A stretch of DNA of 64,000 nucleotides from an uncultured Methanoregula sp. (GTDB lineage Archaea; Halobacteriota; Methanomicrobia; Methanomicrobiales; Methanospirillaceae). Location: assembly GCF_963678795.1 (NCBI RefSeq), contig NZ_OY787453.1, forward strand, positions 744,001 to 808,000, read 5' to 3'. Both the position numbers and the translations under genes were made by a program. Below, in pieces: positions 45,903 through 55,394 of this stretch (position 1 is its first letter; every line of letters starts with the position of its first letter). The notes beneath the pieces were generated by a model. That model had not been told where the DNA came from. It searched no databases and was given only the letters and a program-made list of their open reading frames with translations.

Positions 45903-47051
45903 TTATTCCCGGGATCGTTCCCTGATGGTAAAGGCATCAAGTACCTGCATCGTGATCCGTGCACCCAGCGTGGGCTGGATGGACTCAAGCCAGAGGAAGA
46001 AACCTACCTTGGGCGGGGTCGGGCGTTCGAATTTGAAATGCCCGTCCTTCATCTGGATCATCTTGTGATATTCTTTCTTCTGTTTTGAACGCAGGTAAAT
46101 GATCAGCTCATAGCCCGGCATGTCCGTTGCGATGACCGCTTTTGAGTATAACTTCGGGAAATCTTCCGGCGTGATCGTCTTTCCCCGGACGGTCATCCCC
46201 CAGGTATCACAGATCGCCTTGACTGCCGGGGGGAACAGGCCGCCGTAGAGAACCTTTTTCACGAGCTCGCCGGTCTGGTCCGTGATCGCGGGATGGATCT
46301 TTCCTTGCCCCCGGTTGATGTCGGTGAACAGCCGGTTTTTTACTTCATCGTGGTAACGTTTATAGTCGAACGGGTTTTTCATCGGGATTTCCGTTGCCCT
46401 GATCAGTTTGGGATGGTTCTCCGGCAGGTTATAGATGATCCGCGGGCGGTAATGCTTGACAAGCGATTTGATCTGCTCGCAGGAACTGGTGTGGATGATT
46501 GCGTTGGTCTTATCTTTTGTAAGACGTTTCACAACGGTATAATTCGAAAGGTCAAAGGATGACACGAGCAGGAACGGCGTGATCTTCTGGCCGTAAAGGT
46601 ATCCGAGCAGTTTTTTCTTGTACGCGATCTCCACTTCGAATTCCCTGAGGTCCGAGGGAGAGGTGACCACTTCGGCAAATGCAACATGGTTGTCCGAATC
46701 CACCAGCAGCATGTCGAACTCGGCAAGATCCTGCCCGTTGCCCCTGATCGTGATGTCGCCGTACTTTGAGTAAAATAACCCGTTCTGCCCGATCTTCACA
46801 TTCTCCCGCGGGTCCGGGGCATCGGCCCCTTTCATGGCGAGGTACTTTATCGTATCGGATTTTTTTGAGATGTCCAGGAACATCTCATACACGATCGCCT
46901 CGAACCATCTCCCTTCGGCAGTTCGCATAGGCTCAATATCCGGGGAAAATAATTTTCTCCGTTCAATTTTGTTCATATGCCGCGTGGCATTGATCGCGAT
47001 TGCTGCTGTGGGTTTGAAATGCCTGAAATTGGAATTGAGCCATGGGATCAT
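45903..47051 (-). CDS. Protein with a PD-(D/E)XK nuclease-like core
   Basis: A 382-residue protein of unknown function. The segment AEFDMLLVDSDNHVAFAEVV (about 109-128) followed by a long helix and FLLVSS strand matches the D-x(n)-E-x-V/K layout of the restriction-endonuclease fold, with Val in the usual Lys position. The N-terminus is basic and the C-terminal part (EYHKMIQMKDGHFKFERPTP, GFFLWLESIQPTLGARITMQ) is unassigned. Composition resembles core genes. It converges with glnK. It may be a nuclease, or a binding-only relative given the altered lysine. Confidence 0.55.
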   Translation of the reverse strand: MIPWLNSNFRHFKPTAAIAINATRHMNKIERRKLFSPDIEPMRTAEGRWFEAIVYEMFLDISKKSDTIKYLAMKGADAPDPRENVKIGQNGLFYSKYGDITIRGNGQDLAEFDMLLVDSDNHVAFAEVVTSPSDLREFEVEIAYKKKLLGYLYGQKITPFLLVSSFDLSNYTVVKRLTKDKTNAIIHTSSCEQIKSLVKHYRPRIIYNLPENHPKLIRATEIPMKNPFDYKRYHDEVKNRLFTDINRGQGKIHPAITDQTGELVKKVLYGGLFPPAVKAICDTWGMTVRGKTITPEDFPKLYSKAVIATDMPGYELIIYLRSKQKKEYHKMIQMKDGHFKFERPTPPKVGFFLWLESIQPTLGARITMQVLDAFTIRERSRE

Positions 47052-47238
47052 GATGAGTGTAAAGAATTTCTGCCGTTATAGTAAATAACAATCTGCCCGA
47101 CTGTTTGCGATCCCCATGGGGTTTCCGGATTTCCGGAGATCGGGTTCAGTGGAAAATTATATATATATCAGGAAAGAAATTGCCTTCGTACCTCAGACTT
47201 GAACACCATGTCTGGGATAGTGGAAACGGGGGGAAAAA

Positions 47239-47598
47239 ATGCCAAGCGTAAAGAAAACCGTCAGTATCGAACCCTTGCCGCGGTATATCATGCCGGATGC
47301 ATCGGTTCCGGCGTATGATGAGATCATGGAGCAGCTCCAGGAGTATCACCGTTCGCTTATCGGATCGTCCTACTTCTATATCCGGACGGAGCATGACAGG
47401 ACAACCCTGTGCCGGATCGTGCCCGGGGCGGGGAAACTATTCTTCCACGAAATAGTGGATCATGAGAAGCACGGGATTTCGGAAGATGATCTGGAAGAAG
47501 CGGTCTCGCTGGGTGAGGGTTCGTTCACCACACAGGGCTATTACCCGCTCTCAGCGCATATCGAGACGAAGCTCCGGGTGCTCCTGGATTACCCGTAA
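47239..47598 (+). CDS. Small soluble protein of unknown function
   Basis: A 119-residue acidic protein without membrane segments (YDEIMEQLQEYHRSLIGSSY, FYIRTEHDRTTLCRIVPGAG, ISEDDLEEAVSLGEGSFTTQ). It may be a compact alpha/beta fold. No family is recognised. Codon use matches core genes. A GGGGGAAAAA stretch with an imperfect ribosome binding site precedes the ATG. Confidence 0.6.
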   Translation: MPSVKKTVSIEPLPRYIMPDASVPAYDEIMEQLQEYHRSLIGSSYFYIRTEHDRTTLCRIVPGAGKLFFHEIVDHEKHGISEDDLEEAVSLGEGSFTTQGYYPLSAHIETKLRVLLDYP

Positions 47599-48134
47599 CA
47601 TCAACAAGATATTTTTTATTTTTCAGCGATTGATTTGCCGGCCGGTATCCGGTTTTACGAATAATGCCCGAAGATTTCCTGGGGTTTCTCCTCATCCCTG
47701 CAGTCCAGATTAATCCTCCGGTATTCAGATAATGCTGGTTGCGTTTTTCCCGTACCCGGATTTCGCGCTGCTCACTGCTTTTAATATCCTGGATTTCCTG
47801 TTTGGATTCTTCTCCATTGCCTTTTTACGGTCCCGGCAGCGTGGCTCTCCCCCGGGGTTGAGCCGGAAAAATCAATTTTTAATAGATATAGCCCGGGGGG
47901 AAATAATTAATATAATAAAATTAATATATTAGTATGGATACCGGCTTTATTTGAGAAAGACATCAGCAGCCTCTCTCCCGCGGGTCGTGATCCATTACCG
48001 TACGAACAGGGTTATCCCTGAGGTGATAAGATAGACGAAAGACTGGCTAGTGAACGACATTTTTTTGCCGGGCGCCAGGTGAGCCCGGTTCCTGATGACT
48101 GTTTCCTGACTGCATCCTGTTTAAGGGAGTGTGA
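47599..48134. other. Intergenic region with AT-rich promoter-like tract
   Basis: About 535 bases. No frame is convincing, including a 66-codon one at 47732. A very AT-rich tract at about 47875-47935 (AATTAATATAATAAAATTAA and neighbours) may carry a promoter for the three-gene operon at 48135, about 200 bases on, which would imply a long leader or a second promoter. Confidence 0.45.
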
Positions 48135-48602
48135 ATGACCCCGGAGAAGAGCGAAGGCTCTTGCGGACCTTCCCGCGACGTCTCGCAGCGTGACTTGAGT
48201 ATATCCGGTTCAGGTTGTCCCGGACCGGAAAGCGAGGAACTGGAATGGGGGAGGAGAAACATGGAAGAGGATGAGCCGGTGCCCCGGCCGGTGAGGGCAG
48301 TCTTCCGGAAGACGGAGCTGCACGGCACCGTATCAGCATTCACACCGGACGAGAAGAAAAGAATCCGGAGACGAACATTGCAAAACCTCAAAGATCCTGA
48401 TGCGGAAGTAACGTACCAGCAATTCGAATCCGCGTTCCGGGGTTTTGTCTGTTCTCTCATGGAGCGGCAGGACCGGATGAACGACGAACAATTCCTCCAT
48501 GTTGCCGAACTCCGGCAGCAGATCGATGCGCTTGAACGCAGGCTGGAAAAGATCGCGAACGTGTCATCCGATATTCCGGATGCAGGGGGGAGGTCCCGAT
48601 GA
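48135..48602 (+). CDS. Unknown protein, first gene of a coupled three-gene operon
   Basis: A 155-residue protein. The N-terminal 55 residues are low-complexity and charged (an inner start at Met 43, MEEDEPVPRPVRAVFRKTEL, is possible). The C-terminal half is helical with a coiled coil (FLHVAELRQQIDALERRLEK). GGGAGTG lies before the ATG at 48135. Its stop overlaps the next start as ATGA. It may be an oligomerising adaptor. No family recognised. Confidence 0.6.
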   Translation: MTPEKSEGSCGPSRDVSQRDLSISGSGCPGPESEELEWGRRNMEEDEPVPRPVRAVFRKTELHGTVSAFTPDEKKRIRRRTLQNLKDPDAEVTYQQFESAFRGFVCSLMERQDRMNDEQFLHVAELRQQIDALERRLEKIANVSSDIPDAGGRSR

Positions 48603-48868
48603 CAAAGCGAAGGTCCAGGACCGAGAACGAGATCCCGCTCTATCTCCTCCCGCAGGCAGTTGCAAGAACGGTCCGGGAGTGGGGGGATGCGGTGTACCGC
48701 ATCAGCGTGAAGCGGACGCACTGGCACCACTACAACGTGACGGTGCGGACAAAGCCCCTGCGACGCGAACTTACGGTTCGGACAATCGCAATACTTTCCC
48801 CACCAGCCGCAAAAAGCGGGACACCGGAACAGCCAGCGAAAAGCCGGCGCCGGAGGTGCCAGGTATGA
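48599..48868 (+). CDS. Unknown small basic protein, second gene of the operon
   Basis: An 89-residue protein rich in Arg and Lys (KRRSRTENEIPLYLLPQAVA, VYRISVKRTHWHHYNVTVRT, KPLRRELTVRTIAI) with an Arg/Pro tail. The basic composition suggests nucleic-acid binding. It overlaps both neighbours by ATGA, strong evidence that all three frames are translated genes. Confidence 0.6.
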   Translation: MTKRRSRTENEIPLYLLPQAVARTVREWGDAVYRISVKRTHWHHYNVTVRTKPLRRELTVRTIAILSPPAAKSGTPEQPAKSRRRRCQV

Positions 48869-49314
48869 CACGCGGGCCGGTGCCGATCGTTGCGATCCGG
48901 CAGGCAATCAGGAACGCAGCGGAACGCGGGACTGTCATGGACCGGGACCTGATCAGGGAATCACGGACCGCGTTCATTCTCTTCTGTGCCTGGATCTCGG
49001 TCTTTGTCCGGATCCGGCGTTCTCCGCTGCGTATCCTCAGTCCTGAGGATTGTGCCGCGAAGTTCAAAGCGGATATCCACGGGCTCCGCCGGGTACCGCT
49101 GACATCGGTCACAGCCCGCGAGCTGTGGCTGCTCTCGCCGTGGGACTCTTGGCAGTACTTCCGTATCCTGGACGACCGGGTCATCGAGATCCGGGCTGAT
49201 GGGGTACCGTTCCTGCATGACGGGGCCGGAGAGCCGGCTCCTTCCCCTGTGCGAGAGGATGAACATAAGAGATCCCCCTCCCCGGGGGGATCACCGCCGG
49301 GGGGTGATACATGA
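48865..49314 (+). CDS. Unknown protein, third gene of the operon
   Basis: A 149-residue protein: a hydrophobic stretch (RTAFILFCAWISVFVRIRRS, about 32-51) may be a membrane or core helix, followed by SPEDCAAKFKADIHGLRRVP and WLLSPWDSWQYFRILDDRVI, then a Pro/Ser/Gly tail. The ATG at 48865 overlaps the previous stop. A hairpin terminator follows within 25 bases. No family recognised. Confidence 0.6.
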   Translation: MTRGPVPIVAIRQAIRNAAERGTVMDRDLIRESRTAFILFCAWISVFVRIRRSPLRILSPEDCAAKFKADIHGLRRVPLTSVTARELWLLSPWDSWQYFRILDDRVIEIRADGVPFLHDGAGEPAPSPVREDEHKRSPSPGGSPPGGDT

Positions 49315-49334
49315 GTTCGCTTTCTTGAGGGGAT

Positions 49335-49356
49335 AGGGGGTGAACCCCCCTTTTTT
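49335..49356 (+). terminator. Hairpin plus poly-T terminator
   Basis: GGGGGT pairs with ACCCCC around a 2-base loop and is followed by six T residues at 49351-49356. It lies about 20 bases after the last gene of the three-gene operon and marks its end. Confidence 0.6.
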
Positions 49357-49934
49357 AGGAAAATGGGGAATCCGTGCCCGCAACGGGCTCCGTTTCCCCT
49401 TATCCTTAGGATCACGACCGGATAGTTTCGGCACTTTTTTGGGGAGTTTTCCGGGAAAACGTGCTATTGTCCCGGCTTGTTCAACCGGCGGTTTTGCGCT
49501 GAGAATAACCGGAGAGTATATAATAGTTCCAGCAGAGGTTCGGGCTTTAGGGCGTATTTCTGGATTTGGGGGGTATGCTAAGGAAATGCGGGTTTGGAGG
49601 TATGAGGGGCATCGGGGTGGCTGTCCCTCGATGAGGGGGCCGGAGCTGGATGTAAACCCGAATCTTTATCGATCCATCCTGACTTACTAATGATCATCGC
49701 GAGTTGTTGACCCGGGGTTGGGATGGGTTTATTGTGTTTGTACCGAAGAAAGTTGGGATGCGATCAATATATAAGGTGCTGGTGGGGGTGAGGGGGATAT
49801 CAAGTAATGGTGATATCCGTGGGATACAGAAGAACGTAATACTAACTTAATTATTTACGATTAAAATGGAAAAATGGAATAAAATTTTAAAATTCTTAAG
49901 TTGAATAATTCAATTAAATGTCAAATCGAGTGAA
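49357..49934. other. Intergenic region, no supported gene
   Basis: About 580 bases. A 116-codon frame at 49340-49690 overlaps the terminator and lacks motifs. The last 100 bases become strongly AT-rich and probably hold the promoter of the SEC-C gene. Confidence 0.45.
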
Positions 49935-52364
49935 ATGCCAAAACATTCAGAAATCGCTGATCATATCTATAAATGTCCGTGCGGAAGCGGGAAACTACCC
50001 CAAGACTGCTGTTTTAAGGATCCCTCTCCACGAAATGGCCCTCTTTTTCCGGTAAAAAATCAGAAATCCATATTATCAGAATTTTCAAAGTTCAAGCAGA
50101 TTGAGTTAATATCAGCGTTAGCTGGATTACAGATTTATCCAAATAATCATTCGAGCATGAAAAGATTGGCGATTGCCACTCAAATAGCATGCTCCATAAA
50201 AATGAGTGGAAATAATACGGTTACCGTTTTTGATCTTCGGCAATTGTTTTCAGATTTTTTTCCTGCAAAGGGAGAACTCAGTATACGATATGAAGATCCT
50301 CCAGAAGACCTTCTAACAGAAAATATCGAATTTGTAAATGGAAATAATACTGTATATTCCGGATTTTCTGCGGATGGCGGGCACATATTACGAACCATAT
50401 TACTATCCCTTATATTTCCAGAGGGATTTCCAGAGGATCTCCTTAAAAATAAAATAATTCCTCAAGCTCTCGCGCTGCTCTTATTAAGTAATGAGGTATC
50501 AATCCGGGCTGGGCATCCTAGGTATTTAGTTGGCAAAGTTCAGCTATGGGGTGAGATCAATATACCGGGACAAGTTGAGTTTGCCCGGTTACAGAACGCA
50601 GTAATATTCAGCCCTGATGATATTCACAAATTATTTTCTCCATATGGCTTTGATGAGAGGATAATCGATCCCTTTATTTCGCGTATTGGATCTCCCGATC
50701 TTCTCAAAGAGGATTTCAATGATAATCCTCTTTTTAGTCGTCCATTGGTGAAAATAAATAATAACATAATTCTCACAAATCCTGCAGCAGTAGTCGGAGC
50801 CATCCGTCATTACATATTGATGGTGGCAAAAAAAGAAAGAAAAATCAAACAGTTGACATCTGCTATTACACATTCTTACTGGAAAGCAACACAAATTAGT
50901 CTTGAATTATTAGGATTCAAATCTGTTGAAATTGAACTTTTTCCTTTGGAAAAAATTGATGGATTTGTTGAAAGGTTTTATGAAATTGATACTGACAAAA
51001 TTGCCTACATACAATTGATCTGCGACGATGCCAATTCATACAAACAAATCTACACTCCCGAATTTTGGTCTGACAAAAAACGAACGAATGCAATAAACAA
51101 GCGTTATGAAAGAGTTATTTCGTGGCTTAATGATCGTAAAGATCCTCGATTTCAAAATATTTTTTATATCACGATCTTTGGAAGTATTGGGCGATCGATT
51201 TACATCAAATATGCGAGTGAACATAAAAATGTCCGGGCACTTAGCCTTACCTCAGAAAATTTAGATGTCCTCTCACGGTATGATGATTGCGATTGTCTTA
51301 AGTTATGGAAATTTGTGGGACATTTTGACGAGGTATCTTCATATCATAGAATACATTCGTTTTCAACTCTCGATAAATTCGAATTCTATCTCAGATCTCA
51401 TGTCCCGAGAGAGATATGGCAAGGCAGTGGAGAAGCAGATATTGTGATCCCTCCCGGTTCTGGCCAGAGATTGAGAATTGAATCTGCAAAAAAAACCGAT
51501 ATTCATGCAGTTAGTGCAGGAAATCCTCCTCGTTGGGTAACAGTAACCCGATATTCTCTAGATCCTTCAGAGCCAATTTATGTTCCAGAAGGGACATTTT
51601 TCCATCCTTTTGAACATATTGTTGAAAAGTATTATCAGCCAATCTGGATTGAGGCAAGACCCGTTTCTGGAAAAATTTTCATCCACAGTTATTCCTTTTA
51701 TAATCAATTCATTGACGTTTGTTCCTACTGGATCTGGCAAATGACTGAAAGCCTTCGCTCGCATTTAGTGATTTTAGGAAATGAGCCAATTCATATTGGA
51801 ATCGATTACGAGAAAATTTCTGAAACTGGGCTTATCATTCCCGAAGAAAATGAGGAGGAGATTAGGGTACCATCATTTTCTTTGGATAACAAAACCCGGA
51901 CAATCTCTTTATTAATAAACGGTACAATTTTTAACGTTATCAATAAGGACGATAATTCTGGTGAGCGCGGTCTTGTTGATACATTACTCCGTGCTTTCGG
52001 TTCATTATTAGAAGAAAATCATCTCCCTAATACACTCAATAAGGAAACACGTGACAAAATAGTTGAAAAACACATTCCTTACGGGAAAAAACGAAAACTA
52101 TGTCATATTAATACAATAACAGATGCATCATTAGATCCTCGGTGGTTATCCCGTGCTCGTCTTCTTCAAGATCATGATATCAAAGAGCAATTATCTGGAT
52201 TGAAAAAAGAACTTGAAGATTTTCAGAAAAAAACAAAGGTTCCTCAAAACGAACAAAAACAGATAACGTTCTTTCATCAAACAGTTGAAATATATCTTAA
52301 TCGTTTGAAAATTTCAATTTCTGAATATTCATGGATTGATCTTTTATCTGAAGAGTACAGCTAA
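49935..52364 (+). CDS. Large SEC-C-motif protein, C-terminus altered by IS insertion
   Basis: An 809-codon protein with an N-terminal SEC-C zinc motif, CPCGSGKLPQDCC (residues 14-26), and about 780 further residues with no family I recognise. They look globular (GFDERIIDPFISRIGSPDLL, IEARPVSGKIFIHSYSFYNQ), ending in a coiled coil (EQLSGLKKELEDFQKKTKVP). The gene is AT-rich and alien to the core genes. The last native codons end at 52352. The IS supplies the final three residues and the stop, so the original C-terminus may be missing. Large SEC-C proteins are common in defence and mobile islands, which is only suggestive here. Confidence 0.7.
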   Translation: MPKHSEIADHIYKCPCGSGKLPQDCCFKDPSPRNGPLFPVKNQKSILSEFSKFKQIELISALAGLQIYPNNHSSMKRLAIATQIACSIKMSGNNTVTVFDLRQLFSDFFPAKGELSIRYEDPPEDLLTENIEFVNGNNTVYSGFSADGGHILRTILLSLIFPEGFPEDLLKNKIIPQALALLLLSNEVSIRAGHPRYLVGKVQLWGEINIPGQVEFARLQNAVIFSPDDIHKLFSPYGFDERIIDPFISRIGSPDLLKEDFNDNPLFSRPLVKINNNIILTNPAAVVGAIRHYILMVAKKERKIKQLTSAITHSYWKATQISLELLGFKSVEIELFPLEKIDGFVERFYEIDTDKIAYIQLICDDANSYKQIYTPEFWSDKKRTNAINKRYERVISWLNDRKDPRFQNIFYITIFGSIGRSIYIKYASEHKNVRALSLTSENLDVLSRYDDCDCLKLWKFVGHFDEVSSYHRIHSFSTLDKFEFYLRSHVPREIWQGSGEADIVIPPGSGQRLRIESAKKTDIHAVSAGNPPRWVTVTRYSLDPSEPIYVPEGTFFHPFEHIVEKYYQPIWIEARPVSGKIFIHSYSFYNQFIDVCSYWIWQMTESLRSHLVILGNEPIHIGIDYEKISETGLIIPEENEEEIRVPSFSLDNKTRTISLLINGTIFNVINKDDNSGERGLVDTLLRAFGSLLEENHLPNTLNKETRDKIVEKHIPYGKKRKLCHINTITDASLDPRWLSRARLLQDHDIKEQLSGLKKELEDFQKKTKVPQNEQKQITFFHQTVEIYLNRLKISISEYSWIDLLSEEYS

Positions 52365-53483
52365 AAACCCGGCTTAGGTTTTTATCTTAGTACATCTGAT
52401 AAAAAAATATGAGCGGGTTTGGGGATTATTTTCTGCATCAGGAATATACCAAGATCGCCGGACTGGGGAACAAGTTAGGAGAGATCCGGGACATAATCGA
52501 TTGGGAGAAATTTCGTCCGATCCTCAACGATATGTATCGGGATAACAAAGAGATCGGAGGCCGACCCCATAACGATGAGATCCTCATGATCAAGATGCTC
52601 GTTCTTGCCGGCTGGCATGGCTTATCAGATTATGAGGTAGAACTCCTTGCCATAGACCGGTTATCGTTTCGACATTTTCTCGGGTATCCGGAGAAAATCC
52701 CCGATCGATCGACGGTATGGTTATTCCGGGAAAACCTGACGAACCACGGAAAGATCCATCTCATCTGGGATGAACTCCAGCGACAATTGGACGAACAAGG
52801 CTATTCGATAAAACGAGGTACCATTCAGGATGCATCGTTCATCACATCCGATCCCGGCCACGCCAAGGCAGATAAGCCCCGGGGAGATGTTGCAAAAACC
52901 CGACGAAGCCGGGATGGAACCTGGGCCAGGAAAGGTAACAAATCAGAATTTGGATACAAACTCCATTCACTCATCGACAAAGAATACCAGTTTGTCCGAA
53001 GATTCGATACATCAACTGCATCACTTCATGACAACCAGATTGATCTCTCGCAAAAAGGTGAAACGGTATACCGGGACAAAGGATATTTCGGAACCGTCCC
53101 TTTCGCCTCCATCGACAAAACAATGAAACGATCGGTTCGTGGTAAACCGATCTCAACGAAAGACAAACGCAGAAACCGGGCGATCAGCAGAACACGGTCT
53201 CTCGTTGAACGACCGTTTGCAGTGATCAAACGGGTGTTTCATGCTGGGCATGTGATGGTGACTACACACCTCCGGGTCCATGCTAAAAATCTCTTCGCCT
53301 GTTTCTCATACAATCTCTTTAATCTCGTAACTGTTCAAAAAAATCATACGGTCTAGCGGTAGCTTTCAAAAAAGGAAAATTGGGGGAAGTAACACAGAGT
53401 GCCTGATAGATTCTGATACTTTTTACAAGTATCAACATGCTCTATTGGTCCGGATTAAAAAGTGGGGGATTTTCGCTATTCTC
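52353..53483 (+). mobile_element. IS5-family insertion sequence, copy 2 (1131 bp)
   Basis: Same length, ends and sequence as the copy at 28583. The left flank ends ATCTGAA and the right flank begins TACCGTT, so there is no target duplication. Genes on both sides run into the element: the SEC-C gene from the left and a zinc-ribbon membrane gene from the right. The missing duplication indicates a rearrangement through this copy after insertion. Confidence 0.93.
52409..53356 (+). CDS. IS5-family DDE transposase, copy 2
   Basis: A 315-residue transposase identical in translation to that at 28639, with the intact DDE residues in TIQDASFI, YRDKGYFG and SLVERPFAVIK. A copy of this sequence is the likely substrate for homologous recombination with copy 1; both lie in the same orientation, 23.8 kb apart. 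Confidence 0.93.
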   Translation: MSGFGDYFLHQEYTKIAGLGNKLGEIRDIIDWEKFRPILNDMYRDNKEIGGRPHNDEILMIKMLVLAGWHGLSDYEVELLAIDRLSFRHFLGYPEKIPDRSTVWLFRENLTNHGKIHLIWDELQRQLDEQGYSIKRGTIQDASFITSDPGHAKADKPRGDVAKTRRSRDGTWARKGNKSEFGYKLHSLIDKEYQFVRRFDTSTASLHDNQIDLSQKGETVYRDKGYFGTVPFASIDKTMKRSVRGKPISTKDKRRNRAISRTRSLVERPFAVIKRVFHAGHVMVTTHLRVHAKNLFACFSYNLFNLVTVQKNHTV

Positions 53484-54398
53484 TACCGTTAAATTAGTGT
53501 TGTTGACGGGATTACCTAATATTCTTACTTCCGGCGTAGTTGGGCTAACCCAAATAAAATATCCATAACTGGCAGACCAATTATGCATACTAATTAACGA
53601 TTCGCGACCGGAAAAATTTGCAATCTCTAATCGTAATCCTTTATCAGAAGAGATTTGAGGTGAAAAATAATCTTGACTCGGTTCTATTTTGATATTATTC
53701 GAAAAAATATGGTCATCTCCATACGTTATAGGGAAAAAAAGATTAATCAGTATTAAGCATTCAATCACCATTATTGAAAGTAATACGTAACTTATTTTTT
53801 TGTATCTTCCCATCTCTGATGAAATTTGAGCAACATTTTTCGCTTGAAGCCAGGCTAAAATTGCGAAAGCAGCTGACGGAAGAAGGACAAGAATTACAAA
53901 AAACGCAAAAAACCACGAATAAATATTTTGGATAAAAATCAATAGCGGGATCAAAAATGAAATTATACCAAACAATAGCGGAACTAAACAGAATAATAAT
54001 ATGAGCCGTTGATAATCGCCTCTGTAAAAAGTGTAGGTGTTAACATAAGGGATAGTGATTTTTTTCAAAACAATTTCATTATCTCTACACTGAAAGATTA
54101 GGACAAATAATGATGCGAAAACAATCGCTATGAAATATGCTCCAAAAAAAATCATTATTGAAAGAAACAGCGGAAGGGAACTAGTTTGATCACTGATCCA
54201 ATATGCACCAAGAATTTGAGTTCCCAAGCTTGGTATTAGCGCAATCATTGCTCCAATTACACCAATTATTGTGAAAAGCCGGAAATTCTCTAACAAGAAT
54301 GTTGGGATAAAAAAGTAATTTTTCAATGGTTTTTTACAGAATGGACAATAAATATCAAGACAAAATATTTCGTTTCCGCAATATGGGCATCTTGTCAT
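53442..54398 (-). CDS. Zinc-ribbon multi-helix membrane protein, truncated by the IS
   Basis: A 318-codon frame. The N-terminal zinc ribbon (TRCPYCGNEIFCLDIYCPFC, residues 2-21) is followed by some six hydrophobic helices (about 40-235), then an extracellular beta-rich part (IKIEPSQDYFSPQISSDKGL, RLEIANFSGRESLISMHNWS). Native sequence ends near 53484; the last dozen residues and the stop come from the IS right end. AT-rich. It resembles by design the zinc-ribbon/TM proteins at 19385 and 29714. Function unknown. Confidence 0.72.
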   Translation of the reverse strand: MTRCPYCGNEIFCLDIYCPFCKKPLKNYFFIPTFLLENFRLFTIIGVIGAMIALIPSLGTQILGAYWISDQTSSLPLFLSIMIFFGAYFIAIVFASLFVLIFQCRDNEIVLKKITIPYVNTYTFYRGDYQRLILLFCLVPLLFGIISFLIPLLIFIQNIYSWFFAFFVILVLLPSAAFAILAWLQAKNVAQISSEMGRYKKISYVLLSIMVIECLILINLFFPITYGDDHIFSNNIKIEPSQDYFSPQISSDKGLRLEIANFSGRESLISMHNWSASYGYFIWVSPTTPEVRILGNPVNNTNLTVENSENPPLFNPDQ

Positions 54399-54449
54399 TA
54401 GGTGTGTGTTATCGCGCCAGAAAATAAATGATGTTATTCAATGATTATT

Positions 54450-55394
54450 TTATATCATTCCTTGTGGGGGGTTTAGTTCACTTTCTTTATACGAATATAT
54501 CTCTCGATAAACCCTTTTTAGTGATTCAAGCGTTATAAGAGTCGTAACATTAAGACCCCTCAGCGACGCAAGAGTATTCTCAACAAACTGTCTAGTTTCA
54601 TCAGAAGTGGGAATGGGATCGCTAATTGTATGAGATAAAATTTTTCCATATAATCTTGTTGATAAATCCGTTTCACCGACCCAAATTAATCGAAGGTCAT
54701 TTTCCTCTAGGGGTTTGAAAAGAGTCGAAATGATCAAACTCTTGATCAATGAATTAACTCTACTTCTCGTTATTGTGTTCCGTTCAAGAACACCGATGGA
54801 AATAGAACCGAGATTTTCTGACATTCTAACCGGTTCCGGTTGAAGCGCAGTGATTCGATAATCTGTATCAATTAGAAGATCAGCAATCCTATTATCAAAA
54901 TGTGATCCTTCAATTTCATTTGTGAATTGATTTAATGAATTTTCTAATTCTTGATAGAGACTGCATCTCTCTTGAATGCCTTCTATAGCAGAGTCAACTA
55001 AAATACTAAGTCTCGGATCTCTTAAAAGATCGGGGGTATAAAAAATATCTTGAAAACGCCTGAAAAAAATTTTTGATTGGGAAATTGGAAAAATTAATGG
55101 TCGGGCATACAGATTTCCAACTTCATTAGGGTCAATCCAAGCTAAGTCCTTATTATCTATAGAGGAAATTTCATTTTCCAACTCCAGTATCAAAGGATTG
55201 ATCAGTGTCTGAATATTTTCTAACACTCTTGGTCTTTCAATCAATTTTTGAGCTAAAATATATTGGTCATGTGAAATTTTTGTTGATTTATTGGCATAAT
55301 AAATGGCAAGGATTGCGATTAATGCGCTGGCAAGAGAGATCAATAAACTTGCAGGAATTCCAAATATTAAGAAATCCTCAACTGCCATATACAT
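54450..55394 (-). CDS. Membrane-anchored protein of unknown function
   Basis: A 314-residue AT-rich gene product. One N-terminal transmembrane helix (about 8-34, FGIPASLLISLASALIAILA) is followed by a mainly helical cytosolic domain (QYILAQKLIERPRVLENIQT, DPRLSILVDSAIEGIQERCS, RVNSLIKSLIISTLFKPLEE). The layout resembles the membrane-anchored proteins at 35074 and 35694. It lies 51 bases upstream of the truncated zinc-ribbon gene in the same direction, so the two probably formed an operon. Confidence 0.65.
   Translation of the reverse strand: MYMAVEDFLIFGIPASLLISLASALIAILAIYYANKSTKISHDQYILAQKLIERPRVLENIQTLINPLILELENEISSIDNKDLAWIDPNEVGNLYARPLIFPISQSKIFFRRFQDIFYTPDLLRDPRLSILVDSAIEGIQERCSLYQELENSLNQFTNEIEGSHFDNRIADLLIDTDYRITALQPEPVRMSENLGSISIGVLERNTITRSRVNSLIKSLIISTLFKPLEENDLRLIWVGETDLSTRLYGKILSHTISDPIPTSDETRQFVENTLASLRGLNVTTLITLESLKRVYREIYSYKESELNPPQGMI

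Noticed and set aside
47732..47932. A 66-codon frame with a hydrophobic start
   Set aside because: It runs into the AT-rich promoter tract and lacks a ribosome binding site or family resemblance.
49340..49690. A 116-codon frame after the three-gene operon
   Set aside because: It overlaps the terminator hairpin and shows no protein-like features.
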